From an uncultured Halomonas sp. (lineage in GTDB: Bacteria > Pseudomonadota > Gammaproteobacteria > Pseudomonadales > Halomonadaceae), in assembly GCF_947493865.1 (NCBI RefSeq), contig NZ_CANLTC010000005.1:124001-188000 (forward strand): DNA of 64,000 bases. Reading direction: 5' to 3'. Position 1 is the stretch's first letter. Each line of letters begins with the position of its first letter. Below the pieces are notes generated by a model, which made no database searches, had not been told where the DNA came from, and was given only the letters and a program-made list of their open reading frames with translations. Of this stretch, positions 19,607-28,970 are shown one piece after another. A program made the position numbers and the translations under genes.

Positions 19607-19662
19607 ATAGTCAAGCCTGCTTTTTGAGGCCGTAGTGTGAAATTTTACGGAGTTTTTGTGCC

Positions 19663-19758
19663 ATGAAACGTAAACCTGATCTGATCATGGCGTTGATGAT
19701 CATCTTTGTACTGGGTGCTGTTGCCACCGGCTATGCACAAGCCGTCGTTGGCGGTTGA
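19663..19758 (+). CDS. 31-residue single-pass membrane peptide
   Basis: This is a short ORF with its own ribosome site (ACGGAG about 8 bases upstream) and ATG. It encodes a basic start (MKRKPDL) followed by one hydrophobic helix (about residues 8-28) and a short VVGG tail. A strong terminator hairpin lies 59 bases after the stop. Start, stop, ribosome site and terminator together make it a credible single-gene unit. I believe similar peptides beginning MKRKPDL occur in related proteobacteria but cannot verify this here. No function is assigned; it could be a regulator of a membrane complex or a stress peptide. Confidence 0.65.
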   Translation: MKRKPDLIMALMIIFVLGAVATGYAQAVVGG

Positions 19759-19816
19759 TTACTGACTACCCAGCATCTATCGACGTCGCATCTGCGCGTG
19801 ATACCCGATTTCAAGA

Positions 19817-19845
19817 CCGGTAGCCAGCCTGTTGCTGGCTACCGG
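19817..19845 (+). terminator. Terminator hairpin after the 31-aa ORF
   Basis: A perfect 12-bp stem CCGGTAGCCAGC / GCTGGCTACCGG with a 5-base loop is followed by CGTTCGTCTTTC. It lies between convergent transcription units (small ORF and fau) and may serve both. Confidence 0.75.
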
Positions 19846-19872
19846 CGTTCGTCTTTCAAGCAGCAACGTCCT

Positions 19873-20502
19873 TCACGGACGAATGACGCGCCGATCACTG
19901 ACGATAGCATCCAGCGGAACATCCCAAGGCGCTAGTGGCAGGCCATCGACACGTTGACAATCGTGGCTGACGCCAATCAACCTTGGGCGGGGATAGCGAT
20001 GGCGAACAAACGCAAAGGTTCGGTCGTAAAAACCGCCGCCCATGCCCATCCGATTACCGTCCTCATCAAAGCCCACCAATGGCAGCACTACCAGATCCAG
20101 CGCCCAGGCGGGGAGCCGCCGTGCATGATGCGCGCCGTGGCGAGTATCCGGCTCGCGGATACCGAAGCGGTTACTGACCATGGGCGTGTCTGAATGATAG
20201 TGCACGAACCATAGGCGATTGTCGGAAAGCGGACGCAATACCGGTAGATAGGTTTTGGCCCCACGGCGCTGCAGCCAATCCAGTAGCGGGGTGGCATCTA
20301 TTTCAGCATCGTTTGGCAGATAGAGCGCGACACGTCGAGCTCGCTGAACTTCGGGCAGGCACCGCAATCGATTGCATAGCGCCAAGGAGGCTAATCGCTG
20401 CTCCCGCTTTGACAACGACCGCCGGCGGCGGCGGAGTTCGCGGCGTAACGCCTTGCGCTGATGCTGTAGCACCGGTGAGTCGGACAAGGTAGATACTACC
20501 AA
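19873..20502 (-). CDS. fau: 5-formyltetrahydrofolate cyclo-ligase
   Basis: This enzyme converts 5-formyl-THF to 5,10-methenyl-THF using ATP. The protein is about 209 aa. It has a basic N-terminal segment rich in Arg (LRRELRRRRRSLSKREQR), a substrate loop ALYLPNDAEIDATPLL, and the signature VVLPLVGFDEDGNRMGMGGGFYDRTF. The order zapA-ssrS-fau on one strand is the classic gammaproteobacterial arrangement. No ATG fits: the frame opens with TTG at 20502, with another TTG and a GTG shortly after, and no clear ribosome site. The exact start is therefore uncertain, as for a gene read from the 6S RNA transcript. Confidence 0.9.
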   Translation of the reverse strand: MVVSTLSDSPVLQHQRKALRRELRRRRRSLSKREQRLASLALCNRLRCLPEVQRARRVALYLPNDAEIDATPLLDWLQRRGAKTYLPVLRPLSDNRLWFVHYHSDTPMVSNRFGIREPDTRHGAHHARRLPAWALDLVVLPLVGFDEDGNRMGMGGGFYDRTFAFVRHRYPRPRLIGVSHDCQRVDGLPLAPWDVPLDAIVSDRRVIRP

Positions 20503-20619
20503 TCAGACGGTATGAATAAAAACCTGTCCATGATCTGCTGCGTGTCGGCTATCCATCGTTAAATTCGTCCGAATTTGCCTTGGCTGACACTAACGCGCTA
20601 GATCGTGAACGGATTTTAT

Positions 20620-20806
20620 GGAGTTCCCCAGAATGCCGCTGCCGTTCTGGCCCTTGAACCCACTGGTTCAAGGTGGGTGGCCGCAGACAGACCGTCAGGC
20701 TTTCCGTCGCACGGACATGCACACGGGTCTGTCTAGCAATTGGCCCCCTGGGTACTGCGCATAGGCTCGAGGGACTATAACGACTGGCGTACATCCCAGG
20801 GAACGA
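20620..20806 (-). ncRNA. ssrS: 6S RNA
   Basis: 6S RNA mimics an open promoter and sequesters sigma70 RNA polymerase in stationary phase. The evidence is the zapA-ssrS-fau context plus sequence. The 3' half contains CACCTTGAACC, then GGTTCAAGGG and GGCATTCTGGGGAACTCC, close to E. coli 6S. A 12-bp closing stem forms between UUCCCUGGGAUG (from about 20803) and CAUUCUGGGGAA (ending about 20624), giving an RNA of about 187 nt. A plausible promoter (TAAGAT with TTTGGA 17 bases before) lies just upstream on the minus strand. Ends are accurate to a few bases. Confidence 0.9.
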
Positions 20807-20862
20807 CTCAATCTTAACAGAGCCTGGGGCTGCTCCAAAGGGTTGTTTGGATTATTAGGTTC

Positions 20863-21165
20863 TTAGCGCCCTTGCTGGACATCGCTGAGCGCCTGTCCCA
20901 ATCGTGCATTCAGGCGGCTCAGGCTGGCTTCATCTTCGCGCCGTTCTTCCACTGAACGCAGCAATTCATGAGTGATGTTCAGCGCCGCCATGATGGCGAT
21001 CTTATCTGCTCCCAGCACCTTGCCCCGGGAATGAATACCATGCATGGCACGATCGAGATAGCGTGCCGCACGATTGAGTTCATCCTCCTGATCCGGGGGG
21101 CAGGCAATGATATAGGAGCGTCCCAGCAGCGTAATCTCGGTCGTTGGCCGTGTGGCATCCGTCAT
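20863..21165 (-). CDS. zapA: Cell division protein ZapA
   Basis: ZapA binds and bundles FtsZ filaments at mid-cell. This 100-aa protein has the N-terminal globular part TEITLLGRSYIIACPPDQEDELNRAARYLD and a C-terminal coiled coil (about 50-100) with NITHELL. It starts at 21165, with the 6S RNA gene and fau downstream and ygfB divergent upstream, as in E. coli. The 21166-21317 gap holds both promoters. Confidence 0.92.
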   Translation of the reverse strand: MTDATRPTTEITLLGRSYIIACPPDQEDELNRAARYLDRAMHGIHSRGKVLGADKIAIMAALNITHELLRSVEERREDEASLSRLNARLGQALSDVQQGR

Positions 21166-21317
21166 GTCGGGCTCCGAGGAGTGTGGGCCAAGATCGACCC
21201 TGTAGGATAATATGAAAGCAATTTCGAGCCACTATAGAGAGGCGGCATAAGACGGTCAACGCAACTCAGATCACGCTTGCCGTACTGTTCTCTTTCATCA
21301 ATATTCATGGAGCCTAC

Positions 21318-21911
21318 ATGTCCATCATCACCGACCAGCAGGACTTCTCCAGCGTTGCCAACGTATTTCTCGCCCATGGGAGTCTGCAATCGCCGGCCTT
21401 TCTCGATGGGCGTCTTGGCGCGGGGTTATCACTTCATGATCTGACAGCAGAGCAGTGGCTGGAAGAGGTCAGTGCGGCACTGGGCGTTGAGCAGCCCCAG
21501 GATCGCGATGATGCTCAGGTATTGCTGGATTGGCGCCGTCAGACCCTGGAGGCCCTTTCCGCGCCGGAGCTCAATTACGAACCCTTGCTTCCCGATGACC
21601 TGTTCTCCTTGGCCGAGCGAGCCCGAGGTCTCAAGGAGTGGACCCTTGGTTTTCTCGAAGTGGTGGGTGAAATCGGGAGCGAGACGCGAAATGCCTGGTC
21701 ATCCAACCTGCAAGAAGCGCTTGAAGACCTGGAAGCACTGGCAAACATCGATGAGCTGGCGCTTGATGAGAGTGCCGACAACGAGAACGACCTTTTCGCC
21801 TTGTCCGAGCATGCGCGTATGGCTGCCATGCTGCTTTACACCGAACAGCACCCTGGCCAGCCCCATGTGGAACAGCAGGAAACGGCGCAGAAGGATGCCA
21901 GTGACACCTAG
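21318..21911 (+). CDS. ygfB: UPF0149/YgfB family protein
   Basis: This 197-aa acidic helical protein has the UPF0149 stretches FLAHGSLQSPAFLDGRLGAGLS, FSLAERARGLKEWTLGFLEVVGE and ALANIDEL, as in E. coli YgfB (192 aa). In Pseudomonas aeruginosa YgfB modulates ampDh3 expression through AlpA; whether that applies here is unknown. It is divergent from zapA and precedes ubiH and ubiI. The pepP gene that usually lies between ygfB and ubiH is absent, replaced by an A+T-rich gap. Confidence 0.9.
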   Translation: MSIITDQQDFSSVANVFLAHGSLQSPAFLDGRLGAGLSLHDLTAEQWLEEVSAALGVEQPQDRDDAQVLLDWRRQTLEALSAPELNYEPLLPDDLFSLAERARGLKEWTLGFLEVVGEIGSETRNAWSSNLQEALEDLEALANIDELALDESADNENDLFALSEHARMAAMLLYTEQHPGQPHVEQQETAQKDASDT

Positions 21912-22004
21912 CATGTTGTCATCGTGACTTATGCCCAAGGCCTCTCTTGATGGGTGTCTATAAACAAGAGCATCGATGGATAAAGTTAATATCAATTTAG
22001 CTAA

Positions 22005-22010
22005 TATAAT
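22005..22010 (+). promoter_or_regulatory. Candidate -10 element of ubiH
   Basis: A perfect TATAAT lies in the A+T-rich 21912-22061 gap, 52 bases before the ubiH ATG. A good -35 is not evident. A TACGTAA direct repeat (about 22017-22032) follows it. Confidence 0.4.
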
Positions 22011-22061
22011 GAGCAATACGTAATTTACGTAACGAAATTCATGGATTACACGGAGCTTGTC

Positions 22062-23267
22062 ATGGCCCATGGGAATAAGGTGGATATCGCCATTATCGGC
22101 GGCGGACTGGTCGGCGCCAGTCTAGGATGTGCGCTTGCTCCGCTAATCCAGCAGCGAGGGCTGCGAGTCGCGGTGATCGAGGCAGCAGCCTTGCCCAAGG
22201 CCGATCTCGATGGCTACCAACCCAGTTTCGATGCGCGAGCCAGTGCCATTGCTCAGGGCTCACGCTGGCATTTCCAAACCCTGGGCGTATGGGAAGAAAT
22301 GGCGCGCCAGGCCCAGTCCATCGCGCTCATTCATATCAGTGAGCAGGGTCGTTTAGGGGCCACCCGACTCACCGCCGAAGAGCTTGGAGTCGAGGCACTG
22401 GGTTACGTATTGCCCAATGCCTGGATGGGGCAGGTGCTGCATGCACGATTGGCCGAACTCGAACTCGATTGGCATTGCCCAGCCAAGGTCGAGCATATTG
22501 CACCTCAAGCCGATGGCCATCGGCTGGTGCTCTCGGATGGGCACGAAATAACCGCTGCATTGACCTTGCTGGCGGATGGTGGCCGTTCGGGGCTCAAGGA
22601 GCAGTTAGGGATTGCCAGTCACGAGGTCCCTTATAAACAATCGGCCGTCATCGCCAATCTTGAAGTCAGCAAGCCCCATAGAGGGGTTGCCTTCGAACGA
22701 TTCACCAGCAATGGCCCCTTGGCGCTGTTGCCGCTTGGCAGAGATCGCATGGAGCTGGTGTGGACCCAGGCAAGCGGCACGGAAGACGCCACGTTGGCGC
22801 TTGATGATGCAGAATTCTTGACGCGCGTGCAGCAGGTCTTCGGCGAACGCGCCGGGCGCTTCCGGCGAGTGGGTCGCCGGCATGCCTACCCGCTCTCCCT
22901 GGTTACGGCAGAGGAAGTAGTACGCCCCGGGCTTGCGGTACTGGGGAATGCGGCCCATGCCCTGCATCCGGTGGCAGGCCAGGGCTTCAATCTGGCCTTG
23001 AGGGGTGTCATGGATCTGGTCAGCAGCCTGGAGAAAGGGTTTGCAGCAGGCCGTGGCCCGGGGGATATGGCCACCATGCAAGACTTCGAGGCACGCCGCG
23101 CGAAGGATCGGCGTAACGTGATTCGCTTCAGCGATGGGTTGATTCGCCTGTTCGGCATCACCAATCCGATGCTTTCCCATGCACGGGCAGGAGGATTGGT
23201 CGGGCTCAACCTGACGGGGCCGCTTCGGCGCACTCTGGCACGGCGAGCCATGGGCCTGGAGCGCTGA
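22062..23267 (+). CDS. ubiH: 2-octaprenyl-6-methoxyphenol hydroxylase UbiH
   Basis: This is an FAD-dependent monooxygenase of aerobic ubiquinone synthesis (C1 hydroxylation in E. coli). It is 401 aa from ATG 22062, chosen because ACGGAG sits 6 bases upstream; the in-frame ATG at 22041 lacks one. The dinucleotide-binding motif IIGGGLVGAS is near residues 11-20. Substrate-family residues include FDARASAIAQGS, the mid DG motif LLADGGRSGLKE, and the flavin-ribityl motif GNAAHALHPVAGQGFNLALRD. Similarity to E. coli UbiH (HVSDRGH-like ISEQGR, AFERFTSNGPLALLPL) separates it from UbiI. ubiI follows 126 bases later. Confidence 0.92.
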   Translation: MAHGNKVDIAIIGGGLVGASLGCALAPLIQQRGLRVAVIEAAALPKADLDGYQPSFDARASAIAQGSRWHFQTLGVWEEMARQAQSIALIHISEQGRLGATRLTAEELGVEALGYVLPNAWMGQVLHARLAELELDWHCPAKVEHIAPQADGHRLVLSDGHEITAALTLLADGGRSGLKEQLGIASHEVPYKQSAVIANLEVSKPHRGVAFERFTSNGPLALLPLGRDRMELVWTQASGTEDATLALDDAEFLTRVQQVFGERAGRFRRVGRRHAYPLSLVTAEEVVRPGLAVLGNAAHALHPVAGQGFNLALRGVMDLVSSLEKGFAAGRGPGDMATMQDFEARRAKDRRNVIRFSDGLIRLFGITNPMLSHARAGGLVGLNLTGPLRRTLARRAMGLER

Positions 23268-23393
23268 CCCTGTCCTTCGGGACGATCTCGGGTCGTATCA
23301 CGTTACCCGGGTACAGGGGCATGGTATGTTGTTCTTCAGATAGAAAGGGCTTCATCCATTAAAGCCTGACAGAGTAAACAGGAGTGACTCGCG

Positions 23394-24623
23394 ATGGAGC
23401 AAGGGCAAGAACGAGCGGAGATCGTGATCGTTGGCGGGGGGCTGGTAGGCGCCTCCCTGGCAGTGTTGCTCGGGGAGGCAGGCCTCGCTGTAAGCGTGCT
23501 CGATGCGCGCCCCAAGGCGCTCGACGCGGCGCCTATAGGCAAGGGCCAGCCCGCGCAGCGGGTCAGCGCCGTAACGCCGGTCAGCCAGCGGTTGCTGGAA
23601 CGACTCAAGGTATGGCCAGCGCTGCAACGAGTGACACCTTATAGAGGAATGCAGGTCTGGGAGGCGGAGGGTAGCGGTGCCATCTCTTTCGATGCGGATC
23701 AGGCCGGTACGCCGGTGCTTGGGCATATTGTCGAAAACGACGTGATGCTGGCGGCTCTTGAGGCGCGCCTGGCAGAGCTACCCAGCGTTACCCAGGCATT
23801 CGGTGCGCGGGTCGATGCGCTGCAGACGACGGGGGCTGGTCGCCGCTTGATACTTGCCGATGGACGCCGTTTCATGGCACCTCTGGTCGTTGCCGCAGAT
23901 GGTGCGCGTTCCCAGTTGCGGGAACTGGCGGGTATCGAGGTGCGCGCTCATGATACCGGCCAGACTGCACTGGTCACCACGGTACGCACCGAACACGCTC
24001 ACGGCGGTGTCGCCCGACAGATTTTCCTGCCTACCGGACCCTTGGCGTTTCTGCCAGTCACCATCGACGGTGACGCGCACTATTGCTCCATTGTCTGGTC
24101 GACGACCCCGCAAGAAGCCGAACGCTTGAGCGCTCTATCTCGCGAAGCATTGAGCGATGCCCTGGCCACCGCCTTCGAACACCGCTTGGGCAAGGTCGAG
24201 GTTATCGACGATGCCATCGAGGTGCCCTTGGTTCAGCGCCATGCCAGCCGTTACGTGAAAGAGGGGTTGGCCCTGATAGGCGATGCTGCCCACAGCATTC
24301 ATCCCCTGGCGGGGCAAGGGGTCAACCTGGGTTTCATGGATGCCGCGGTACTCGCTGAAGAAGTGATCGAGGCGCATCAGCGCGGCGCCGAGCTGGGCGA
24401 CCTGCGTATCCTCTCCCGCTATGCGCGTCGCCGGCGCGGCGACAACACGACCATGCTGGCACTCATGGACGGTTTTCGCCTGCTGTTCGGCGCCGAACAC
24501 CCCGCCCTGCGCCTGGCACGCAATGTTGGACTATCCAGCGTCGATCGCCTGCTGCCGCTCAAGCGCGTGATCATGCGCCAGGCCGTGGGTGAGCGGGGGC
24601 GTTTGCCGGCAAGCTGTCGTTGA
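23394..24623 (+). CDS. ubiI: UbiI/VisC family ubiquinone hydroxylase
   Basis: This 409-aa FAD-dependent monooxygenase is paralogous to the preceding UbiH. It has IVGGGLVGASLAVLL near 12-26, RVSAVTPVSQRLLERL, VAADGARSQLRELAGI and IGDAAHSIHPLAGQGVNLGFMDAA. UbiI hydroxylates C5 in E. coli, while related UbiF acts on C6; sequence alone does not fix the regiospecificity. CAGGAG precedes the ATG at a normal distance. It is convergent with ctpA, 24 bases apart. Confidence 0.88.
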   Translation: MEQGQERAEIVIVGGGLVGASLAVLLGEAGLAVSVLDARPKALDAAPIGKGQPAQRVSAVTPVSQRLLERLKVWPALQRVTPYRGMQVWEAEGSGAISFDADQAGTPVLGHIVENDVMLAALEARLAELPSVTQAFGARVDALQTTGAGRRLILADGRRFMAPLVVAADGARSQLRELAGIEVRAHDTGQTALVTTVRTEHAHGGVARQIFLPTGPLAFLPVTIDGDAHYCSIVWSTTPQEAERLSALSREALSDALATAFEHRLGKVEVIDDAIEVPLVQRHASRYVKEGLALIGDAAHSIHPLAGQGVNLGFMDAAVLAEEVIEAHQRGAELGDLRILSRYARRRRGDNTTMLALMDGFRLLFGAEHPALRLARNVGLSSVDRLLPLKRVIMRQAVGERGRLPASCR

Positions 24624-24647
24624 ATTGATGATGACGGCAATGGCTCA

Positions 24648-25940
24648 TTATTGAGCCTGAGCCGGGCGTCGCTCGAGCACGTTGAGCGCCTTGAGCAGGT
24701 TCAGGGCTTCTCCCAACTGATAATCCTTGACCGGATCGCCGCTGGGTGACCTTGGTTCCTGGCTGCCATTGGGATTGGCCAGGCGCCCGCTGAGATCCGA
24801 TTCGCGAATGCCGAAGTCGTTGCCTTCGGCCACTTCCAGGCGGCCGCGCACCACCTCCACATCCGGGGCGATGCCCTGGGCCTGGATCGAGCGGCCATCC
24901 GGGGTGAAGTAAAGTGCGGTGGTCAGTTTTACCCCATCGCCGTTACCCAGGGGCATGACCTGTTGCACCGAGCCCTTGCCGAAACTGGTGGTGCCCATGA
25001 TCACGGCCCGACGTTGATCCTGCAGGGCGCCGGCAACGATTTCCGCCGCCGAGGCGCTGCCGCCGTTGATCAGAACCACCATGGGCACGTCCGGGGCAGC
25101 GGTAGTAGGCGTGGCACTGAAACGCATGTCGCTGTCCGGAAGCCGCCCCTCCGTATACACCACCAGGCCGCTGTCGAGAAAGGCATCCGCGACTTCGATG
25201 GCGCTATCAAGCACGCCACCGGGATTGTTGCGCATATCGAGGATCAGACCCTTCAAGGGCGCCTCCTTGGATAGGTTCTGCAAGGCGTCCAGTACCTGCT
25301 GGCCGGTACCGTTCTGGAACTGGCTGATGCGCAGGTAGCCGTATCCCGGTTCGAGCATTTCACTCTTGACGCTCTCGTTACGGATGATCTCGCGAGTCAG
25401 GGTAATGCTGCGTGGTGAGTTTTCGCCTTCGCGCAGAATGGTGAGATCGATCTCGGAGCCCGGATCGCCACGCATCAGCGTGACCGCTTCTTCAAGAGAC
25501 AGCCGCTCGGTGATCTTGCCATCGATACGCAGGATGGCGTCTCGCGGCTGAAGGCCAGCCTGGGCTGCCGGTGTATCGTCGATGGGCGCGATGACCGTGA
25601 GCTGCCCATCCTGCAGGCCTACTTCAATGCCGATACCGCCAAACTCGCCCTCGGTGGATTCACGTAGCGCCTTGAAATCCTCGCTGGAGAGGTAAGTCGA
25701 GTGGGGATCGAGCTCCCCCAGCATGCCGCGCATGGCATTACGCAGCAGGGTCGCGTCATCTACCTCATCGACGTAGGCGCGCTTGATACGCTCGAACACC
25801 TCGGCAAAGGTCTGGATATCGGCCACGGGCAAGTCGTCATCGGCCTGCTGTTCCGAAGTGCCGAAGGCGACCGGCGGCAGGCCGATCAACAAGATGGGAA
25901 GTAGCCGGATCAGGCGAAGAAGGCGCATTCTGTCTCTCAT
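24648..25940 (-). CDS. ctpA: C-terminal processing peptidase CtpA (S41 family)
   Basis: This is a periplasmic PDZ serine protease of 430 aa. An N-terminal signal or anchor segment covers about residues 5-28. The N-terminal helical region has GMLGELDPHSTYLS, and the PDZ domain (about 97-180) has GGIGIEVG. The S41 core has the probable catalytic Ser295 in NGGSASAAE and Lys322 in FGKGSV. CtpA proteins degrade cell-wall hydrolases in Pseudomonas, which fits the adjacent envC. It is third in gpmI-envC-ctpA. An ATG at 25928 is an alternative start with a GAGAG upstream. Confidence 0.92.
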   Translation of the reverse strand: MRDRMRLLRLIRLLPILLIGLPPVAFGTSEQQADDDLPVADIQTFAEVFERIKRAYVDEVDDATLLRNAMRGMLGELDPHSTYLSSEDFKALRESTEGEFGGIGIEVGLQDGQLTVIAPIDDTPAAQAGLQPRDAILRIDGKITERLSLEEAVTLMRGDPGSEIDLTILREGENSPRSITLTREIIRNESVKSEMLEPGYGYLRISQFQNGTGQQVLDALQNLSKEAPLKGLILDMRNNPGGVLDSAIEVADAFLDSGLVVYTEGRLPDSDMRFSATPTTAAPDVPMVVLINGGSASAAEIVAGALQDQRRAVIMGTTSFGKGSVQQVMPLGNGDGVKLTTALYFTPDGRSIQAQGIAPDVEVVRGRLEVAEGNDFGIRESDLSGRLANPNGSQEPRSPSGDPVKDYQLGEALNLLKALNVLERRPAQAQ

Positions 25941-26012
25941 ATCGCAGCGAACAAAGGGGTCAGCATAGCGCCACCCCAGGGGGCGGCGCTACATCTCGTC
26001 GAATGCAGGTCA

Positions 26013-27167
26013 TCAGCGTTGCCCGATCCACTGGCGCGGATTGATCGGTTTACCGTCGCGTCGCACTTCGAAATAGAGCGCCGTGCGCGGGCGACCGCCG
26101 GTATTGCCCACCGCCGCAATGGTGGCGTTGCGTTCGACCTGCTCGCCCGGCATGACATCAAAACGTTGGACATGGGCATAAAGCGACATGATGTCGTCGC
26201 CATGATCGATAATCAGCAAGTTGCCGAAACCGCGCATCCAGTCGGCGAATACCACCCGGCCTGGGTGGATGGCTTTGATGGCGGTGCCTTCGGCGGCGGC
26301 AATGACCAGGCCGTTACGATTGACCCCTTCGCCGTCGCCGAAGGCGGAAAGTATTTTTCCCTGCACCGGCCAGGGCAGCTCGCCCTTGGTATCGGCGATA
26401 GCGGTCGAGGGTGGCGGCTTGGCGAGACGCTTGAGTTCTTCGCGCACCTGCTCGAGCATGCGTTCGGCCTGGGTTCGATCCTCGTCGAGCTTCGCCAGGC
26501 GCGATTTCTCATCGCTATAGCGGGCATCGAGGGAGGCAAGTAGCGCTTCTCGCTCACGCGTGCTTTTTATCAATGCCGCACTTTGGGTTTCGAGTTCCCC
26601 CATCAGATCGTTCAGGCGTTCTCGTCGCTGCCCCAATGTGGTGCGATTCTCGGCCAGTTGCGTATCCAGGCGGGCGAGGGTGTCGATGCGCTCGTTGCGT
26701 GCCTGGGAAAGACGATTGAGATAGGTCTGCAGCCGGTCGAGTCGCTCCGGCTCGTCCTGGTTGAGCAATAGCTTGAGCTGGGGCGAGCGGCCCAGACGAT
26801 AAAGCGCCTGGATTTGCGTTGCCAGCGCCTGGCGCTGTTCCTCCCGTTCGCGCTGCAATCTTTGGCGGCGCTGCTCGAGCGTCTCTATCTCCTCATCGAG
26901 GCTGCGTCGCTCGGCCTGGAGTTTGTCGAGGCGCTTGTGAGTGTCGGCCAGCGCCGTCTCGACCTCTTCAAGCTGCCGACTGGCATCGCTGCGGGCTTCC
27001 CGGGTGATATCCAGGCGCTTGGTCAGCGCCTGGATATCACGGCTGATGGCGTCTACCCGCGCCTCGGCCTGGCGCTCACTGGTCTGCGCCAGGGCCAGCG
27101 AACTGCCCTGGGCAAACAGCAGCATGCAAACGAGTACGAGCGCGCGGTAACGACTGCCGGACATCAC
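26013..27167 (-). CDS. envC: EnvC-type murein hydrolase activator (degenerate LytM/M23)
   Basis: This 384-aa exported protein has a signal sequence at about 8-28, a long coiled-coil region (about 28-245) and a C-terminal LytM/M23 domain (about 270-384). In active M23 peptidases the first zinc motif is HxGxD; here the equivalent is NRNGLV, so the ligands are missing. This is the hallmark of EnvC, which activates amidases AmiA/B at the septum instead of cutting peptidoglycan itself. It lies 5 bases after gpmI and 72 before ctpA on one transcript. The gpmI-envC order is conserved in enterobacteria. Confidence 0.9.
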   Translation of the reverse strand: MMSGSRYRALVLVCMLLFAQGSSLALAQTSERQAEARVDAISRDIQALTKRLDITREARSDASRQLEEVETALADTHKRLDKLQAERRSLDEEIETLEQRRQRLQREREEQRQALATQIQALYRLGRSPQLKLLLNQDEPERLDRLQTYLNRLSQARNERIDTLARLDTQLAENRTTLGQRRERLNDLMGELETQSAALIKSTREREALLASLDARYSDEKSRLAKLDEDRTQAERMLEQVREELKRLAKPPPSTAIADTKGELPWPVQGKILSAFGDGEGVNRNGLVIAAAEGTAIKAIHPGRVVFADWMRGFGNLLIIDHGDDIMSLYAHVQRFDVMPGEQVERNATIAAVGNTGGRPRTALYFEVRRDGKPINPRQWIGQR

Positions 27168-27172
27168 CGAGC

Positions 27173-28747
27173 TTAGTAGTAATCGACCAGCACGTCGCCG
27201 GTCATCTCATCGGGAATTGGCTCATCCATCATGGCCAGCAAGGTCGGGGCGATATCGCACAGGCGTCCGCCTTCCTTCAAGGTGGCCTTGCGCTGGGTAA
27301 CATAGATCAGCGGCACCTCGAAGGTGGTATGGGCAGTCTGAGGTGCGCCGGTTTCAGGGTTGACCATCTGTTCGGCATTGCCGTGATCCGCAGTGATCAG
27401 GCATTCGCCGCCCGCGCGCTCGATGGCCTCCACTACCCGTTTGACGCACTCATCAAGCACTTCCACCGCCTTGACCGCCGCATCGAAGTCGCCGGTGTGG
27501 CCCACCATGTCGCCGTTGGCGTAGTTGCACACGATCAGATCGAAACTGCCCGCGTCGATGGCCGCGACGAGTCGGTCGGTGACTTCCACCGCGCTCATCT
27601 CCGGCTTCTCGTCATAGGTCTTGACGTCCTGGGGTGACGGAATCAGCTCCCGAGTCTCGCCGGCATATTCCTCTTCACGGCCACCGGAGAAGAAGAAAGT
27701 GACGTGAGCGTACTTCTCGGTTTCCGCGATACGCAGCTGAGTCAGGCCGCGATCGGCGACCACTTCACCCAGGGTGTTGTGCAGATCGGAAGGGGGAAAG
27801 GCGCAGTCCGCGGGAATGTCCGCGGCATACTGGGTCAACGTCACCAGACCGCGACCGGCAAGTTTGGGGCGTGCCTGGCGATTGAAACCGTCGAAGTCGT
27901 CTTCGACGAAGGCGCGGGTCAGTTCCCGGGCGCGATCGGCGCGAAAGTTCATGAAGATAGCCGCATCGCCGTCCGCCATCACGATGGCCTGGCCGGCTGG
28001 GCGGATGCTGGTGGCGGTGACGAACTCATCGGTCTCACCGCGTTCATAGGCGGCGGAGAGGCCCGCTTCAGCGTTGTCGGCACTATGCTCGCCGTCGCCT
28101 TGAGTAATCACACGATAGGCCTGCTCGACTCGGTCCCAGCGATTGTCACGATCCATGGCGAAGTAACGCCCGACGATCGAGGCGACGAAGCCATTTTCTC
28201 GGCCGACCAGCTCGGCGAGCTTGGCATCGGTACGCGCAAGCGAGCTTTGCGCGCTTTTGGGTGCCGTGTCACGGCCATCGAGAAAGGCGTGCACGTAGAT
28301 TCTCTTGGCACCGCGACGGGCTGCCAGTTCCGCCATGGCAAGAATATGATCTTCATGGCTGTGCACACCGCCCGGGGAAAGCAGGCCCATCAGATGCACC
28401 GCACGATCGGCCTTTATCGCTGCGTCGATCGGATTCGTCAGCGCATCGATACTATCAAGCTCATCGTCCTCGATGGCCTTGGTGATGCGGGTAAAGTCCT
28501 GATAAACGATGCGCCCCGCCCCCAGGTTCATGTGGCCGACCTCGGAGTTGCCCATCTGCCCCTGGGGCAGGCCGACGTATTGGCCATCGGTGTATATCAA
28601 GCCGCTGGGGTAGCGTTTTTTCAGGTCGTCCATCACCGGCGTATTCGCCGCGAGAATGGCGTTGTGTTCGGGGTTGTCGCTATGACCGTAGCCGTCGAGA
28701 ATGATCAGTGCCACCGGACGTGGGCGGGAAGTATGAGTATCTGACAT
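27173..28747 (-). CDS. gpmI: 2,3-bisphosphoglycerate-independent phosphoglycerate mutase
   Basis: GpmI interconverts 3- and 2-phosphoglycerate through a phosphoserine intermediate, with two Mn2+. The protein is 524 aa (E. coli 514). Landmarks are LIILDGYGH near residues 15-23, the catalytic Ser in [44 protein letters not shown] and the metal-binding [11 protein letters not shown]. It connects to the glycerate pathway in this window, since TtuD-type kinases yield 2-phosphoglycerate. It is divergent from yibN; the promoter region is 28748-28970. Confidence 0.96.
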   Translation of the reverse strand: MSDTHTSRPRPVALIILDGYGHSDNPEHNAILAANTPVMDDLKKRYPSGLIYTDGQYVGLPQGQMGNSEVGHMNLGAGRIVYQDFTRITKAIEDDELDSIDALTNPIDAAIKADRAVHLMGLLSPGGVHSHEDHILAMAELAARRGAKRIYVHAFLDGRDTAPKSAQSSLARTDAKLAELVGRENGFVASIVGRYFAMDRDNRWDRVEQAYRVITQGDGEHSADNAEAGLSAAYERGETDEFVTATSIRPAGQAIVMADGDAAIFMNFRADRARELTRAFVEDDFDGFNRQARPKLAGRGLVTLTQYAADIPADCAFPPSDLHNTLGEVVADRGLTQLRIAETEKYAHVTFFFSGGREEEYAGETRELIPSPQDVKTYDEKPEMSAVEVTDRLVAAIDAGSFDLIVCNYANGDMVGHTGDFDAAVKAVEVLDECVKRVVEAIERAGGECLITADHGNAEQMVNPETGAPQTAHTTFEVPLIYVTQRKATLKEGGRLCDIAPTLLAMMDEPIPDEMTGDVLVDYY

Positions 28748-28970
28748 GCATGGCCTCGCGTTGAATCATTGGGTTTCGCCGCACGCCTCTTGGGCTGCGC
28801 ATCCGTTTCGTGACATGTATTTCCTGGCGCTATCATACCGTAGGGGCCGCCGGGCGTCACAGCCACAGCATGACGGACGCGGAGCCAAGGCTTGTGTATA
28901 CTAGGCGCCGCCCGACAACAGGGGCCGATTTCAACAAGCGCTACTTGTTCAATAAGAGTTACCTGGACCC

